Assembly: GCA_030789695.1 (NCBI GenBank)
Contig: CM061136.1
Location: 128,688,648 to 128,752,647, forward strand
From: Scilla litardierei
Taxonomy: Eukaryota; Streptophyta; Magnoliopsida; Asparagales; Asparagaceae
Length of the DNA stretch: 64,000 nt
Direction of reading: 5' to 3'
In this document: in pieces, positions 23,029 through 32,802 of the stretch
Position numbering within the stretch: position 1 is the stretch's first letter
How the letters are laid out: each line of letters opens with the position of its first letter
Program-made: the position numbers and the translations under genes
Notes under the pieces: model-generated
Told to the model about the DNA's origin: nothing
Database searches by the model: none
Seen by the model: the letters and a program-made list of their open reading frames with translations, nothing else

Positions 23029-23110
23029 GAATTTCATTTGAACCGAGATAAGGCTGAAAAATTATCTGTCACCTCCCCTGAATTATGTGATCTTAAACGG
23101 ACAAGATCGG
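23029..23110 (+). CDS. KNL2: KNL2-like protein, exon with the first half of the CENPC-k motif
   Basis: The acceptor TTTAG ends at 23028 and the donor GT is at 23111. The exon is 82 bases (phase 0 in, phase 1 out). It encodes 27 residues ending KRTRSG, where the last Gly codon is completed by the next exon. Arg-Ser-Gly directly before a hydrophobic-Pro-Pro-x-x-x-Trp stretch is the hallmark of the CENPC-k motif, which in plant KNL2 binds CENH3 nucleosomes or centromeric DNA. The exon lies between TE-filled introns and is too short to be found by ORF length. It was recognised from splice sites and perfect phase continuity on both sides. Confidence 0.75.
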
Positions 23111-23221
23111 GTAATCTTTAATTTATGAAGCTACAGTTACTGAATTGTTGTTTCCCATTACCAACTTCTTTTACTAGCTAAATTTTGTAGTTATATATTT
23201 AATATATCTTGAATTCTGCAG

Positions 23222-23280
23222 GACGATTAATTGTGCCTCCAATTGAAAGTTGGCGCCAAGTGACAATAAGACATGACAGG
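23222..23280 (+). CDS. KNL2: KNL2-like protein, exon with the second half of the CENPC-k motif
   Basis: The acceptor is TTCTGCAG ending at 23221, and the donor is AGG|GTTTGT at 23281. Joined to the previous exon it reads RSG-RLIVPPIESW-RQ. This matches the CENPC-k/CENP-C type core: Arg, a hydrophobic stretch, Pro-Pro, then Trp seven positions after the Arg-Leu pair. The aromatic residue usual before Trp in CENP-C proteins (Tyr or Phe) is Ser here, which is uncommon. The exon is 59 bases and leaves phase 0. CENP-C itself is less likely because its motif is followed by a cupin domain, whereas this protein ends about 33 residues later. Confidence 0.8.
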
Positions 23281-23490
23281 GTTTGTGGCACTTCTTTCCA
23301 TGCCTTAGATTTTACATTTTATACACGAATATTCTGCTGTCATTTTCAATTGCTCAATCTACATAAACAGCAGTACTCTGAAAACATAACGAGAATAATA
23401 TTGGCCTTTATAGTTGTCTTTCTTTCTTAAGTTCAATCCTTTGAAAAAAACCATCTGATTCATCTTCTATATCTACAATTTTTTTGAAAT

Positions 23491-23908
23491 TGATAGGATT
23501 TTCTAAGGGTTTGATGGATAAAAAGAGGCTTTTATGGGAAAAATTGGATTTTTAGGAGTAGGAAGAGGGATTTGGGGGAAAAGAAAATATTTTTATTGCT
23601 AGATTAATTGAAATATAAGGGATACAAGATAAGGGTTTGAGCTCTTTTAAGAGGAACTGTATCTCCCAAGCCGCCTATTCGAGAGAGGGCCACGCTCTCT
23701 AACGAAAAGAGGGATTCTCAATCTTTATGAAGTTTATTCACAATAATCAAGCATGTGAATCCCTAATCCCATATAAATAATAAACTGATAAATGAAAATT
23801 ACAAAAAGGCATCTAAAACTGAAAATTACGAAAAACCTCCTAGAAATCCGAAAATTACGAAAATGCCACTAATAACCGCACATCTGTCATTTTTATGCGG
23901 TCTCATCA
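23491..23908 (-). repeat. Chromovirus-type LTR, minus orientation (truncated element)
   Basis: A 418-bp block starts TGATAGG and ends CTCATCA, the same TGAT...ATCA terminal pattern as the two complete chromoviruses here. It is followed by a short pol tail (23909-24077) and by nothing else of the element. It is read as the 3' LTR of a mostly deleted minus-strand copy. Confidence 0.55.
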
Positions 23909-24077
23909 TTACTCCGTCCTCGAAAAATATCTTGTTCTTAGGGTGGTGCGTGAAATCCATGGGCGGGCTACTCCAAGTGTAGATGCTCATCTGTTCTTTT
24001 TGTGTGGTCTCATCCAAGGTTTTAGGTCGCGGTTTCGGTCTTTCGAAAATTTGGGGTTCGGTATCGGCATCGCTCAT
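23909..24077 (-). pseudogene. Pol C-terminal remnant of a deleted chromovirus
   Basis: On the minus strand the reading ends HPKNKIFFEDGVMM directly before the LTR. It resembles the NLEDKV-type Pol ends and the adjoining polypurine tract of the complete copies. About 50 codons survive. Confidence 0.4.
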
Positions 24078-24928
24078 TTTGGTGGTTTTAGAAGTAAATT
24101 TTGTTTTCGGCCGTATCGATAGCTTTAAATACTTAAGTATTTATCAAATATTATCAAATACTAAGCATCAAATACTTTTTTACAAGTTATACATTTTGCG
24201 AAACATATAAAAATATATACAATTTTTTGCTAAATATATTTTGCTTTATATGCAACATCTTGATCCTCTTGTAACCTCAGATTGTTTCTCCTTTCAGTCT
24301 TGCTACTACAAGAGATGTGCTACACTCTTTAACAACTTGTTAGATGATATCAAGCATTTCTTCAAAAGTATGGGGCCCTTCAATCTGCATAAACATAATA
24401 GAAGATAAGAAAAGATAACTGATCCAACCCATTGAAATGTCAGACTTGTAAATAAATGAATTATGTTTGGCAAACTTGTAAATAAATAAATGAATCATGT
24501 TTGTAAACGTAATAAAACTATTATGTAAATAAATGTGCTATGTGTGTAAATGTGTAACGTGTGTAGATGAACTATGTAGATAAATGTGCAGGGCATCACT
24601 TAGTGGCCAATACTGCTCTCAATTTTCTTATGGGTTTCGGCTGGAACGGCGCCGTTCTGATCGAAACCGAGTTTGGATGGCCGTTTCGGTCTCGGTGGCC
24701 ACCGAGACTGAAATGAAACGGTCGAAACCTTAGGGGGTTTGACCGATACCTCAAACCATGGTTAAAACTTGAAGCAAACAGTCTTGTTTCTAGATTGAGG
24801 TGGTTGCTGTTCTCAATTGTATGGCTTGCACTTTAACTCAAGCCTCATCATTTATGGATCAAAATTCAAACAGTTGCAAGATGCTTTATTGTTTATGTTG
24901 TTTCCATGCATTATATAATAAGGGCACC
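24078..24928. other. KNL2 intron sequence with GTTTCGG-rich patches
   Basis: Two patches rich in GGTTTCGGTC and GAAACCGAG words (about 24025-24120 and 24635-24760) flank AT-rich DNA. They may be ends of an old hAT-type element, but no terminal repeats or target duplication could be set. Confidence 0.35.
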
Positions 24929-25092
24929 GGCCGTTGGTTATATCGGAAGTTTGGAACTAAAGCCTCATTATATATTCTTCTTCTTCTCATGTGTTTGCCG
25001 GGCCGTTGGTTATATCGGAAGTTTGGAACTAAAGCCTCATTATATATTCTTCTTCTTCTTCTCATGTGTTTTATGTCGTCTATTTTGTTCTG
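24929..25092. repeat. 82-bp tandem duplication
   Basis: The unit beginning GGCCGTTGGTTATATCGG is repeated head to tail at 24929 and 25011. The second copy has one more CTT in its (CTT)n tract. Confidence 0.9.
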
Positions 25093-25445
25093 CTAATTCA
25101 GGGTAGAGCCTTATTGAGACTTGTTCTTCAACTCTTTTGCTTTCTCTTTCTATAGAGCTTGGAGTTCAAGCTATCTCTAAACCTAATCTTAGTTGATATG
25201 TTCATTTTTCTGTGTATTATTTATTCAGTTTATTTACATATGCAAATTAATCATGTCAATCTGTTCATTTAGACTTTTAGATCAGAAATTGCTCCTTACA
25301 TTTACTTTGAAATTTGGCCTATCTTCAAAGCTTGCCATCAAATCTATTAGTTAGTATGGTACTTGTAGGATGGTTCCATGATTTTTGTTTGGAATTGGAC
25401 ACATCTTTGATGTTCACATCTAGTCATTTCTCATTGTATTTGTAG

Positions 25446-25500
25446 GATGGAACAATCATTGGAATTGCTCGTGTATATGGTTTGGACGCTTCATGCAAAG
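25446..25500 (+). CDS. KNL2: KNL2-like protein, exon after the CENPC-k motif
   Basis: The acceptor TTGTAG ends at 25445 and the donor AAAG|GTTTGT is at 25501. The exon is 55 bases, phase 0 in and phase 1 out. It encodes DGTIIGIARVYG and a few more residues. An acidic residue followed by a short hydrophobic stretch directly after the Trp-Arg segment is usual in plant KNL2. The intron that follows is about 31.5 kb and holds the Tekay-like element with all its nested insertions. Confidence 0.7.
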
Positions 25501-26219
25501 GTTTGTTTAACATTATAATCTTATTGTGTTGGTAACAATATTTTATTCTATAATTCTGTTCCTATAGTTCAAGTGTATCACAATAGCTGTGTTACTTAAT
25601 GTTTGATTTTTACGGTTCCATAAATGAATTTGATTGGACTTTGAAACTTGGATTATGGTCATCTTGCCCAAATATGTGTTATGATGTCTTTTATATATGT
25701 TACCTGGGCCAATAAAATTCTAGAAAGTTGTTGAAATGAATTAACTGTAAGCTTACCATCTATTGCAGTCAATTGTATAAATTCAACTCCCAGCTGTGAA
25801 ATGAATTCACTGAAGTTTATTATCATCTATTGTAATGAGGAAAAGAAATTCAACCCATCTCGCCCCCATGACTTGATCAGATTTATACTTTCGATGACTT
25901 GATCAGATGTTGAATTGGTGGTAGAATATAGAGCTATTGGTGTCGAAATTTATCTAATTAGAAATCGATTTGTACAACCTTAATTATATTCCAAACGTTA
26001 AGAACGAGCTTCACCAGGAAACTTCTTTCTGGCTTACGTGTATCTTTTTTCGTAAAGTTGTAATTAAAATTGAGCCCTCCAAGAAAATTCCTAACTTTCA
26101 TAATGCTTACGATAACAGTATCCTAAAAAAAGGGATTACTAGAATTTGATTATACTCAGAAAATCTCACTAGATGATTAGAATGTCTGTGATAATGACCA
26201 GTGTAATGCCTTATTAAAA
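25501..26219. other. Start of the 31.5-kb KNL2 intron, no gene seen
   Basis: AT-rich non-coding DNA. The word GATGACTTGATCAG recurs locally (near 25868 and 25894). No feature was recognised. Confidence 0.5.
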
Positions 26220-27860
26220 TAAAACTTGATAATCAGCTCCAAAATATCAATAAAGTATACCTCTAGCTCACCAGTCTAGCTTGCGCTTGGCCCAAAATCA
26301 CTCAAAATGACCCAACATGCCAACATACCTTAAAATTTTGCTATAGGCTTTGGTTGAGTCCCTGGTCGAGCCGGCAAAGCTGATGGGCCAGGTCAGGGCT
26401 GATGGCTTGACTCTCAATTGAATCAGATCTTTAATAAGTCAGGTTTTCAGTTTAAACTTATAGAGCAGTGGGAGAGGTTGGAGAGACAATGGAGGTGAAA
26501 TTCATCAGCGTCGACATTAGTAGTGGCCAAAGATGCCCACAATGGTGAAGCGAATCCAAATTTAAGAGTGACAATTATCTTCGGTGGCAATGTTTTGCAA
26601 GATTGAAGCAAGATGCTGACATCTATGGTTGGTTCAACGCCTTATGAGGCATCGAGGTTGGTTGGAATCGAGATCGGTGACATCAATCTCAATGACGCTG
26701 ATGATAACGAGGATGGTGGACGTCGGCGGCTGACTATAGAGTTGTCGAAGGTACTGTTAAAGGTATCTGACAGTGATGACTATATTGGTGAAAAGAGAAA
26801 AATGTCAAAGGTGAAGGCACTCCGTGATTGGATATGGGGTTTGAGAGTGTATATCAAAGGAATCTTATGGACCAGGAGGTTGGCGACAGAGGAGCTTTGG
26901 TGGCAATCATCAAGATGAGAATGACACTGAAGTTAAGATCTCTGCAGCTATTAGAGATAGTGCCAAAGAAGTTGACAAATGTGGCGGTGATGATGTTGCC
27001 GATAAAGATGATGATGTGGAAGTGGTAGAGTTGTTGGCCACAACGATATCACAAGAGAGTTTTGGCGGCATTTGCGGCAAGATTAGGCTTGGACTTGGGC
27101 TTAATGATGAGGTCAATGTGGATTGGGATGAAGAAGAGATGGATGGTGATTGTTTATTTTTGATTTTTTGTTTCTTTTTCATAAGTTGGGGGATAACGGG
27201 TGTGATTTTTTTCTAGATTTTTGGGTTTTTTCTTGCTGTTTATTTATTTATTATTATTAAATCTAGATTTGAGATAAGATGATGGCTAGAGTTTTAGATT
27301 TTGGTTTTTGGCTTATTTGGGATCTAAAGAAAAGACATGATTTTTTTAGAGGATTAGATTTGAGACCTTATGAAAAAGATATATTTTTTAATTTCAAATC
27401 TCAAGGTTTGATTTGGATCTTTCGCTTTGATACCAATCTTGATGGGGGAACATACAATCAAAGGTAATCTAGATTTTAGATGTGATGAGATTTGACGATG
27501 AAATTTGGGATTTAGGAAAACTATTGGATTTAGATAATTAATAGATAAAGAATAAATAAACTTAAGATAACCTTTGGACCTGAGACCCATCAAACCCCTA
27601 CTCACAGTCACTTCACATGTACTGATTTTTCTAAGAAATCTATGGTTCCTTACAAACCATTTAGGGTCTCTCTCGAGAACTTAATTCATTTACTTTATTT
27701 CACAGATTATTAAGTTTCTAGTACAAGATTATTTATTAGCCTAAACTATGTGTATTACACTGCGGTTGGATGAAAACAACATAAACGAGAACAATAAAAG
27801 AAGACTTTGGAAGCTTATTTAAGTTTACATGCACAACACGTGCATCTTATATGAAATAAA
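26220..27860 (-). mobile_element. Fragment of non-autonomous LTR retrotransposon 3 (minus orientation)
   Basis: GCTTTGATACCA (27424-27435) is the complement of an initiator-Met primer site. It is followed by LTR-like sequence starting near 27440. To its left lies a GATGATGA-rich interior like those of elements 1 and 2, with no transposition genes. No partner LTR was found on the left, so this copy is truncated. Both outer limits are estimates. Confidence 0.5.
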
Positions 27861-28967
27861 GTAGCTAGCCTAAATTGACTAAAATAAACATCTTTGATTG
27901 ACTCTTCGGTATCGACTTGGTCTCTTTGACTTCAAAGCGAATGTAGATCTTGTCCAGCCTTAGTCCAGCATCACACTTCCAATGATCATTAATCTGTGAA
28001 AATATGGAAACAACTACTGGTAAATGGTGATGACATTTAATACATTGTGGCATGCAATATTTATGTATTAAAGTAATACTTCTTGTCAATCGTAACCATA
28101 CATATTGATTTCTATGCACAGGACATGTTGTTGTGATTCCATATGGAGATTTATTGCATTGATACAACAATGACCGTCATTTTGAAAATTATTCTGTACA
28201 TTCTTTCGTGGCATGTGCTAAGTATAAATACATTGAATACACACTTGGATATCTAAAATGTTTTATGCAAAACTTCGATTTGGAAGTTTATTCAAAAACA
28301 TATACCGTAATAAGGATGATCATTTGAGAATAAAACAATAACTATAAAAGAAAGGAGTTAAATAAATTAGTCGACAATTAATAAATTAAGTATGTGTGTG
28401 TATATATATGTGAATGACAGAACATTCTTTAATCTATTAAATAAAGAGGCCAAAACTCTTATTATAAAACTAGAAAACATTTGAAATGATAATCAAAGAG
28501 AGATTTATGTCAACAAGTTGCATCAACCATTATACATGTCATCATGCAATAGTTTCATTATAATGTGAAGAAGGTTTACAAATGGAACTCAAGAATGCGA
28601 CATGGATTTTAAAATCTGAAGTAGCATTTTTAATTAATTAACAATCAAACCCAAATCAGCAAGCATGTCATTCATAGACATAAATTCTCGGGTCAAAAGC
28701 AAATGCATGAAATTCCAACTTTAGTAGGGTTTTTATACATGTAAACATTTTTCCGACAACATTCTTATTGCCCATTTTAAAAACATGAGCGATATAATCA
28801 TCTATTGAACAATGTTGATCTTGAAACTAGATATGTATAGCCAAAGGTTTCGTACTTTGCATGAGGATCTATTTAATTTTGTATTCACCATAATTATCAG
28901 TTTGTTAATAGTTGAAAATAGCAAACAAAGACGATATGTTGTTATTTAAGTATTTTGAATTAATAAG
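27861..28967. other. KNL2 intron sequence, no gene seen
   Basis: AT-rich DNA with a short TG/TA microsatellite near 28392-28412. Nothing else was recognised before the Tekay-like element. Confidence 0.5.
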
Positions 28968-29113
28968 CATTCTGGCATGTCCCACAATCTGGGGTCGCAG
29001 CATGTTTCGCTAAGGAATGACAGGTCATGCGGTTAACCAGTAAAAACAATCTAGACACGAGTCGAGGTGCATTAAAATGCTTAACAAAAATTTCATATAT
29101 ATATACACACACA

Positions 29114-29143
29114 CTAGTCATAACCCGTGCCCGTAGGGCACGG
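29114..29143 (-). other. Helitron 3' terminus: hairpin and CTAG
   Basis: The stem CCGTGCCC (29125-29132) pairs with GGGCACGG (29136-29143) over a three-base loop. CTAG occupies 29114-29117. The hairpin serves as the rolling-circle transposition terminator. Confidence 0.7.
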
Positions 29144-31937
29144 TTCATTTAAGATATTTTCCACCTCAAAATATTGGATCACTTAATTTTAAACAAACAA
29201 TAATAATTAAAACACAATTATTGTTATTTAGTTTTCCCAATCATTTTAGTTCCCCATAGAGAATTTAGTATCCCAAATATTTTGGTTTCCCTCAAAATTT
29301 AGTTCCATCCAAATTTAAAATGGGACATTTGAGCACCAATCATTTAAAATATCCCCCCCTCAAATATTTGAACACATAATTTTAAACAATATTTATAACT
29401 AATTATACTATTCAGGAGGTTGTCCCATGTGGTATTTTGTCCCATGTGGCTATGTCACCTCGCCACATGGGGACAACCTCCTCCACATCACTCTCCACAT
29501 CACCCCCAAACACCCAAAGACACTCAAAAAAGAACCAAAACACACACCCAATTTCAAACAACACCCAGAAACTTGGTGGGTTCCATTGAGGGTGGGGGTT
29601 TGGGCTTTATTTTGGGGTCCTTTTACCCCCAGACGATACCGACACACACCCACAGTTATCACTCCTTTTCGGTTGCGCACGTGCACCGCATTCTGTTCAT
29701 GGGGTTTTTTTGGCCACTATGTGCACTGGTTATTTCTAGTTAATAACTAAAGGGAAATAATTGTTATTTAGTTTCTTCAAAGTTGGTTAGTTCTCTTGAA
29801 AATTTTAGTTGGAAGAGGATTTCATGCCAACAATTTTATTTTACAATCAATGATATTGTTGGATCAACAATTTGATATGTTCAAAGAGTACAAAGAGAAG
29901 GCGAGAGTTATATCTTATGGGTAAACTTTTCATCATAATTCAAAAAAAATGTTGATATGATGCTTTCTTTCAAACTCGGTTCAATATCCACTGCGTTGTT
30001 AACCGTCACACCAGAAACACATTTGAACTCCCAAAATCATTTTACCCTAACCTGCTGAGTGATATCATGTAACCCCCAAATTTCTTGAGCATATCAAGCC
30101 AAAGGATATTTACTAATTACAGACAATTTTTTCAAAATTTTAAATCAAAGTATAGTTTCTCCTCTTAAACAGAAGGTCTGATTATACAATATCATACAAA
30201 ATTGATGGAATTTCATTAATCCAGAAGATAGAAGATACATAGAACTATGATTTTAAATCAATAGAAAGTCTTGATTATATGAAAAATCAAATTACTCAAG
30301 AATAACATCCAAGCCCCCTATCATTTGCCTTTTGGATAAAATCAGGCAAATAACAAAACAAAATTGCTAAGCAAATAAAACAAAAAAAGTAAATCTGCTT
30401 GTAAGAAAAAAGGATTTAATTTTGCCAAAAAATATTTTTTAATGCATCAATTGCATTAAATTTCAACAAAAATTTATATGTGATTCCACTTGGACTGCAA
30501 AACAAATAGCAAAGAGCAAATTGAAAAGAGCCATTTCACCTTTGGTGATCAAGAATAGAAAATTTCACCAGAAAATAATGGCATCCACTGTAATTCATTA
30601 GAACATGGATTTTAGATCCAAATCTCCCCGTAAAGAAAACCCATATAACAAAATTCTAAATTTCTATAAGAATGCAGAAATAAGCTAAAAGCAAAAAAAA
30701 AAGAACAAAAGCAATTAGAGCCCAAGCCCTAAGGGCACATGATATTTAAAATCTTCCCCACAAAAATTTAGGATCCTGAAAATAATTCACCCAGAAAATT
30801 TCAACCAATCATTTTCTCTAAAATCATAACACATGCCCTTATGCACATGACATTTACAATATTTCCCTCAAAGTTTGGATCCCCACAAAAATTTTCCCAA
30901 AAAATTCACTTAACGATACTAAAATGTACTAAAACTCAGATTAAAATCGGACTACTATGCATTTATTGAACTCATTATGTTACAACACAATAAAAGGGTC
31001 TTAAAAAGAAATTTTAGAAATGACACTTGCTCTTCTCCCATTAGCTCTTGGAGCCTCTCTGTCTAGGTGCACCTATGCCTCCCGTCGCTCTTCATGTTCA
31101 CAAACTCCATGATCAGAGCCTGTCATGTATAAGAGACTCTAATGGAGGAAGAAACAATGATAGTTAGCTAGCTTGGATTGCGGGGATTTCTTTTAACTAA
31201 ACCAACAATACAGATTTAGAACGCTCTGTTTTTCTTAATGTGATTAATCCCAGACTGATATTTTCATTTAATACCATCTTCCACATTTAAATTAAAGTTT
31301 CACAATTCCACGTATATTGCTAGAAATGGCCAATATTTCTAGAGCAAATTTAAGACAATTAATTGAACCTAGAATCATCCATTTCAATTGGGGAAAAAAG
31401 GTCAAGTATCAGTAAAATGAATAACAATTTAAAAGTTGTAATCTTCACTTTGTTCTAAGTATCCTCACTTCGATATGGCCTCGCTTTGGCAAGCTTCCCC
31501 TCATCTTCTCCCCTTTCATTTCAGTAGAGCGGCTGGAGTCTGGTGGCAAGCAATACTGGCAGGGTTTTAAAGAGGGGCAACAAAGATACATATTTTATGG
31601 AAAGTACAAAATAAAGTATTAGTAGCCAGAGATGTGAAATGTCACATGAGAGATATTGAAGGAAATGTTAAAGTCACCAAATGACCGTTTTACATGCATC
31701 ATATTTGACTGATATTTGTATGGGGATACCGAGTGAAGGGGAAGTGGTCAATATGAGACTTGACAAACACTGGCATTTTGACTCAGCTGCGTAAGTGCTG
31801 GGGCGCATAAATTGACGATACATGATATTTGAGTGTTATTATATACAAACAACAGCTCACATGAAGTGTCCCTATAACTAAAAGAAAACAGATGTAAAAC
31901 ATCATAAGATAATGCCAACCCCTTATATGATGATCAT
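29144..31937. other. Helitron interior, left part, no intact gene
   Basis: AT-rich DNA with the recurring phrase TTGTTATTTAGTTT (near 29221 and 29759) and a CA/CC-rich patch (29440-29680) whose long ORFs are low-complexity. No protein family was recognised. Confidence 0.5.
30715..30905. repeat. Two diverged copies of the Helitron 3'-terminal region
   Basis: GAGCCCAAGCCCTAAGGGCA with GATATTTAAAATCTTCCC (30718 on) and ACATGCCCTTATGCACATGA with a similar downstream stretch (30831 on) resemble the 29120-29190 end. They suggest an internal relic of a second Helitron end or tandem termini. Confidence 0.4.
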
Positions 31938-32207
31938 TAGGGGTGGGCATCGGGTAAAACCCGAATTTTTTAGGTCACCCCGAATCCGGATCCGAATTAA
32001 TTCGGATGTGTAACAACAATCCGAATTCCGAAACCGAATGATCGGATCCCCGAATATTCGGGTTCCGAATTTTGCAACAACAGTCGAATCCGCTTTAAAA
32101 TCCGAATCCGCAAAGGGGGCGTCCATCCGACATCGCGTCTGCATTGGGGGGAGGGGCCACTGGCAGAGACGGATTGCGCTGCTTGCGATGTTCAAGGCAC
32201 AAACTAG

Positions 32208-32251
32208 ATTATTTACACAATAACAAAACTTCTACCCCCTCGATGTGGGAC
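32208..32251 (-). promoter_or_regulatory. snRNA-type promoter module 1 (USE + TATA), leftward
   Basis: On the minus strand GTCCCACATCG (32251 to 32241) matches the plant snRNA upstream sequence element exactly. A TATA-like GTAAATAAT begins 24 bases downstream. A gap of this size is used by RNA polymerase III for U6-type genes. Polymerase II snRNA genes use about 33-35. Confidence 0.5.
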
Positions 32252-32294
32252 TAAGACATGGCCCATTGGTCTTCACTTCCCATACTGTTATTCA

Positions 32295-32340
32295 GTCCAC
32301 AATCGGTGGGAAAACTATAACAAACATGTTTAAATAATTA
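32295..32340 (+). promoter_or_regulatory. snRNA-type promoter module 2 (USE + TATA), rightward
   Basis: GTCCACAATCG (32295-32305, two differences from the USE consensus), then 23 bases, then TTTAAATAATTA (32329-32340). The spacing is of the polymerase III type. It lies upstream of the candidate RNA at 32358-32465. Confidence 0.5.
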
Positions 32341-32357
32341 TTTGGGTTCCAGGCCAG

Positions 32358-32465
32358 TGAAAAGAATCACGTGGACCTGCATGTTGACTTGGACGGGGGT
32401 TGTCTCGGTTCGAGGCGCTTGTGTGTGCTGGCTTCATTGTTACAGCCCCCCACCGAGTCTTTTTT
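32358..32465 (+). ncRNA. Candidate RNA polymerase III small RNA with terminal stem-loop
   Basis: Module 2 would place the start about 30 bases after the first base of the TATA box, near 32358. An 18-base arm (32386-32403) can pair with 32442-32459 at 16 of 18 positions, two of them G-U, with one two-base mismatch. The second arm is followed at once by T6 (32460-32465), the polymerase III terminator. The loop contains CTCGGTTCGAG, itself a mini-hairpin that also matches a B-box (GWTCRANNC). It does not match U1, U2, U3, U4, U5, U6 or 7SL RNA by eye. It is a prediction from architecture only. Confidence 0.35.
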
Positions 32466-32520
32466 AAAGCACAATTAATAATTCGTTTAGTCCCGTTTGT
32501 TGACTCTACTCTGTTGTTTA

Positions 32521-32563
32521 GTCCCACATCGATGGGAGAATAGTAAATTTTCTTGTTTAAATT
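32521..32563 (+). promoter_or_regulatory. snRNA-type promoter module 3 (USE + TATA), rightward
   Basis: An exact USE GTCCCACATCG (32521-32531), 24 bases, then TTTAAATT (32556-32563). A T5 run at 32621-32625 would end a transcript of only about 40 bases. Confidence 0.5.
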
Positions 32564-32802
32564 CGTGTTCGGGCAAAGGAGGGTCAGTTTGAATAAAAGA
32601 TGCGGCTGAGTTCAGCACGGTTTTTCGGAATCGGATCGGATTGTTTACATGGCCTCCAATTCCGCATTCCGATTCCGAATCAAATCGGACGGTATTTTTG
32701 GATCCGAAACCGATTCCGGATCCGAATATTCGGGCAATTCGGAATCGGTTTCGGGTACGGAACCGGGTTCGGAAGCGGAACCGGGTCTTTTGCCCACCCC
32801 TA

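Larger units (their letters stand above)
31938..32802. mobile_element. hAT-type non-autonomous element C, nested in the Helitron
   Basis: The terminal repeats TAGGGGTGGGC and GCCCACCCCTA are perfect inverses. They are flanked by a perfect 8-bp target duplication ATGATCAT (31930-31937 and 32803-32810), the length made by hAT transposases. The arms are rich in CCGAATCCGAA/TTCGGATTCGG words. The middle (about 32190-32570) is different in sequence and carries snRNA-type promoter modules, so it may be a further insertion or captured DNA. Confidence 0.9.

Noticed and set aside
23160..23430. Continuous 73-codon ORF through the CENPC-k exon
   Set aside because: The part after 23280 turns into hydrophobic intron translation, and the donor at 23281 gives a phase match to the next exon.
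29420..29750. Two overlapping 107-residue ORFs in the Helitron
   Set aside because: CA/CC-rich low-complexity sequence with two frames open at once. No domain, codon pattern or splice context supports a gene.
32340..32425. Possible tRNA gene because of a GGTTCGAG B-box match
   Set aside because: No acceptor stem, anticodon arm or proper A-box can be folded around it. The stem-loop/T6 layout fits a type-3 polymerase III RNA better.
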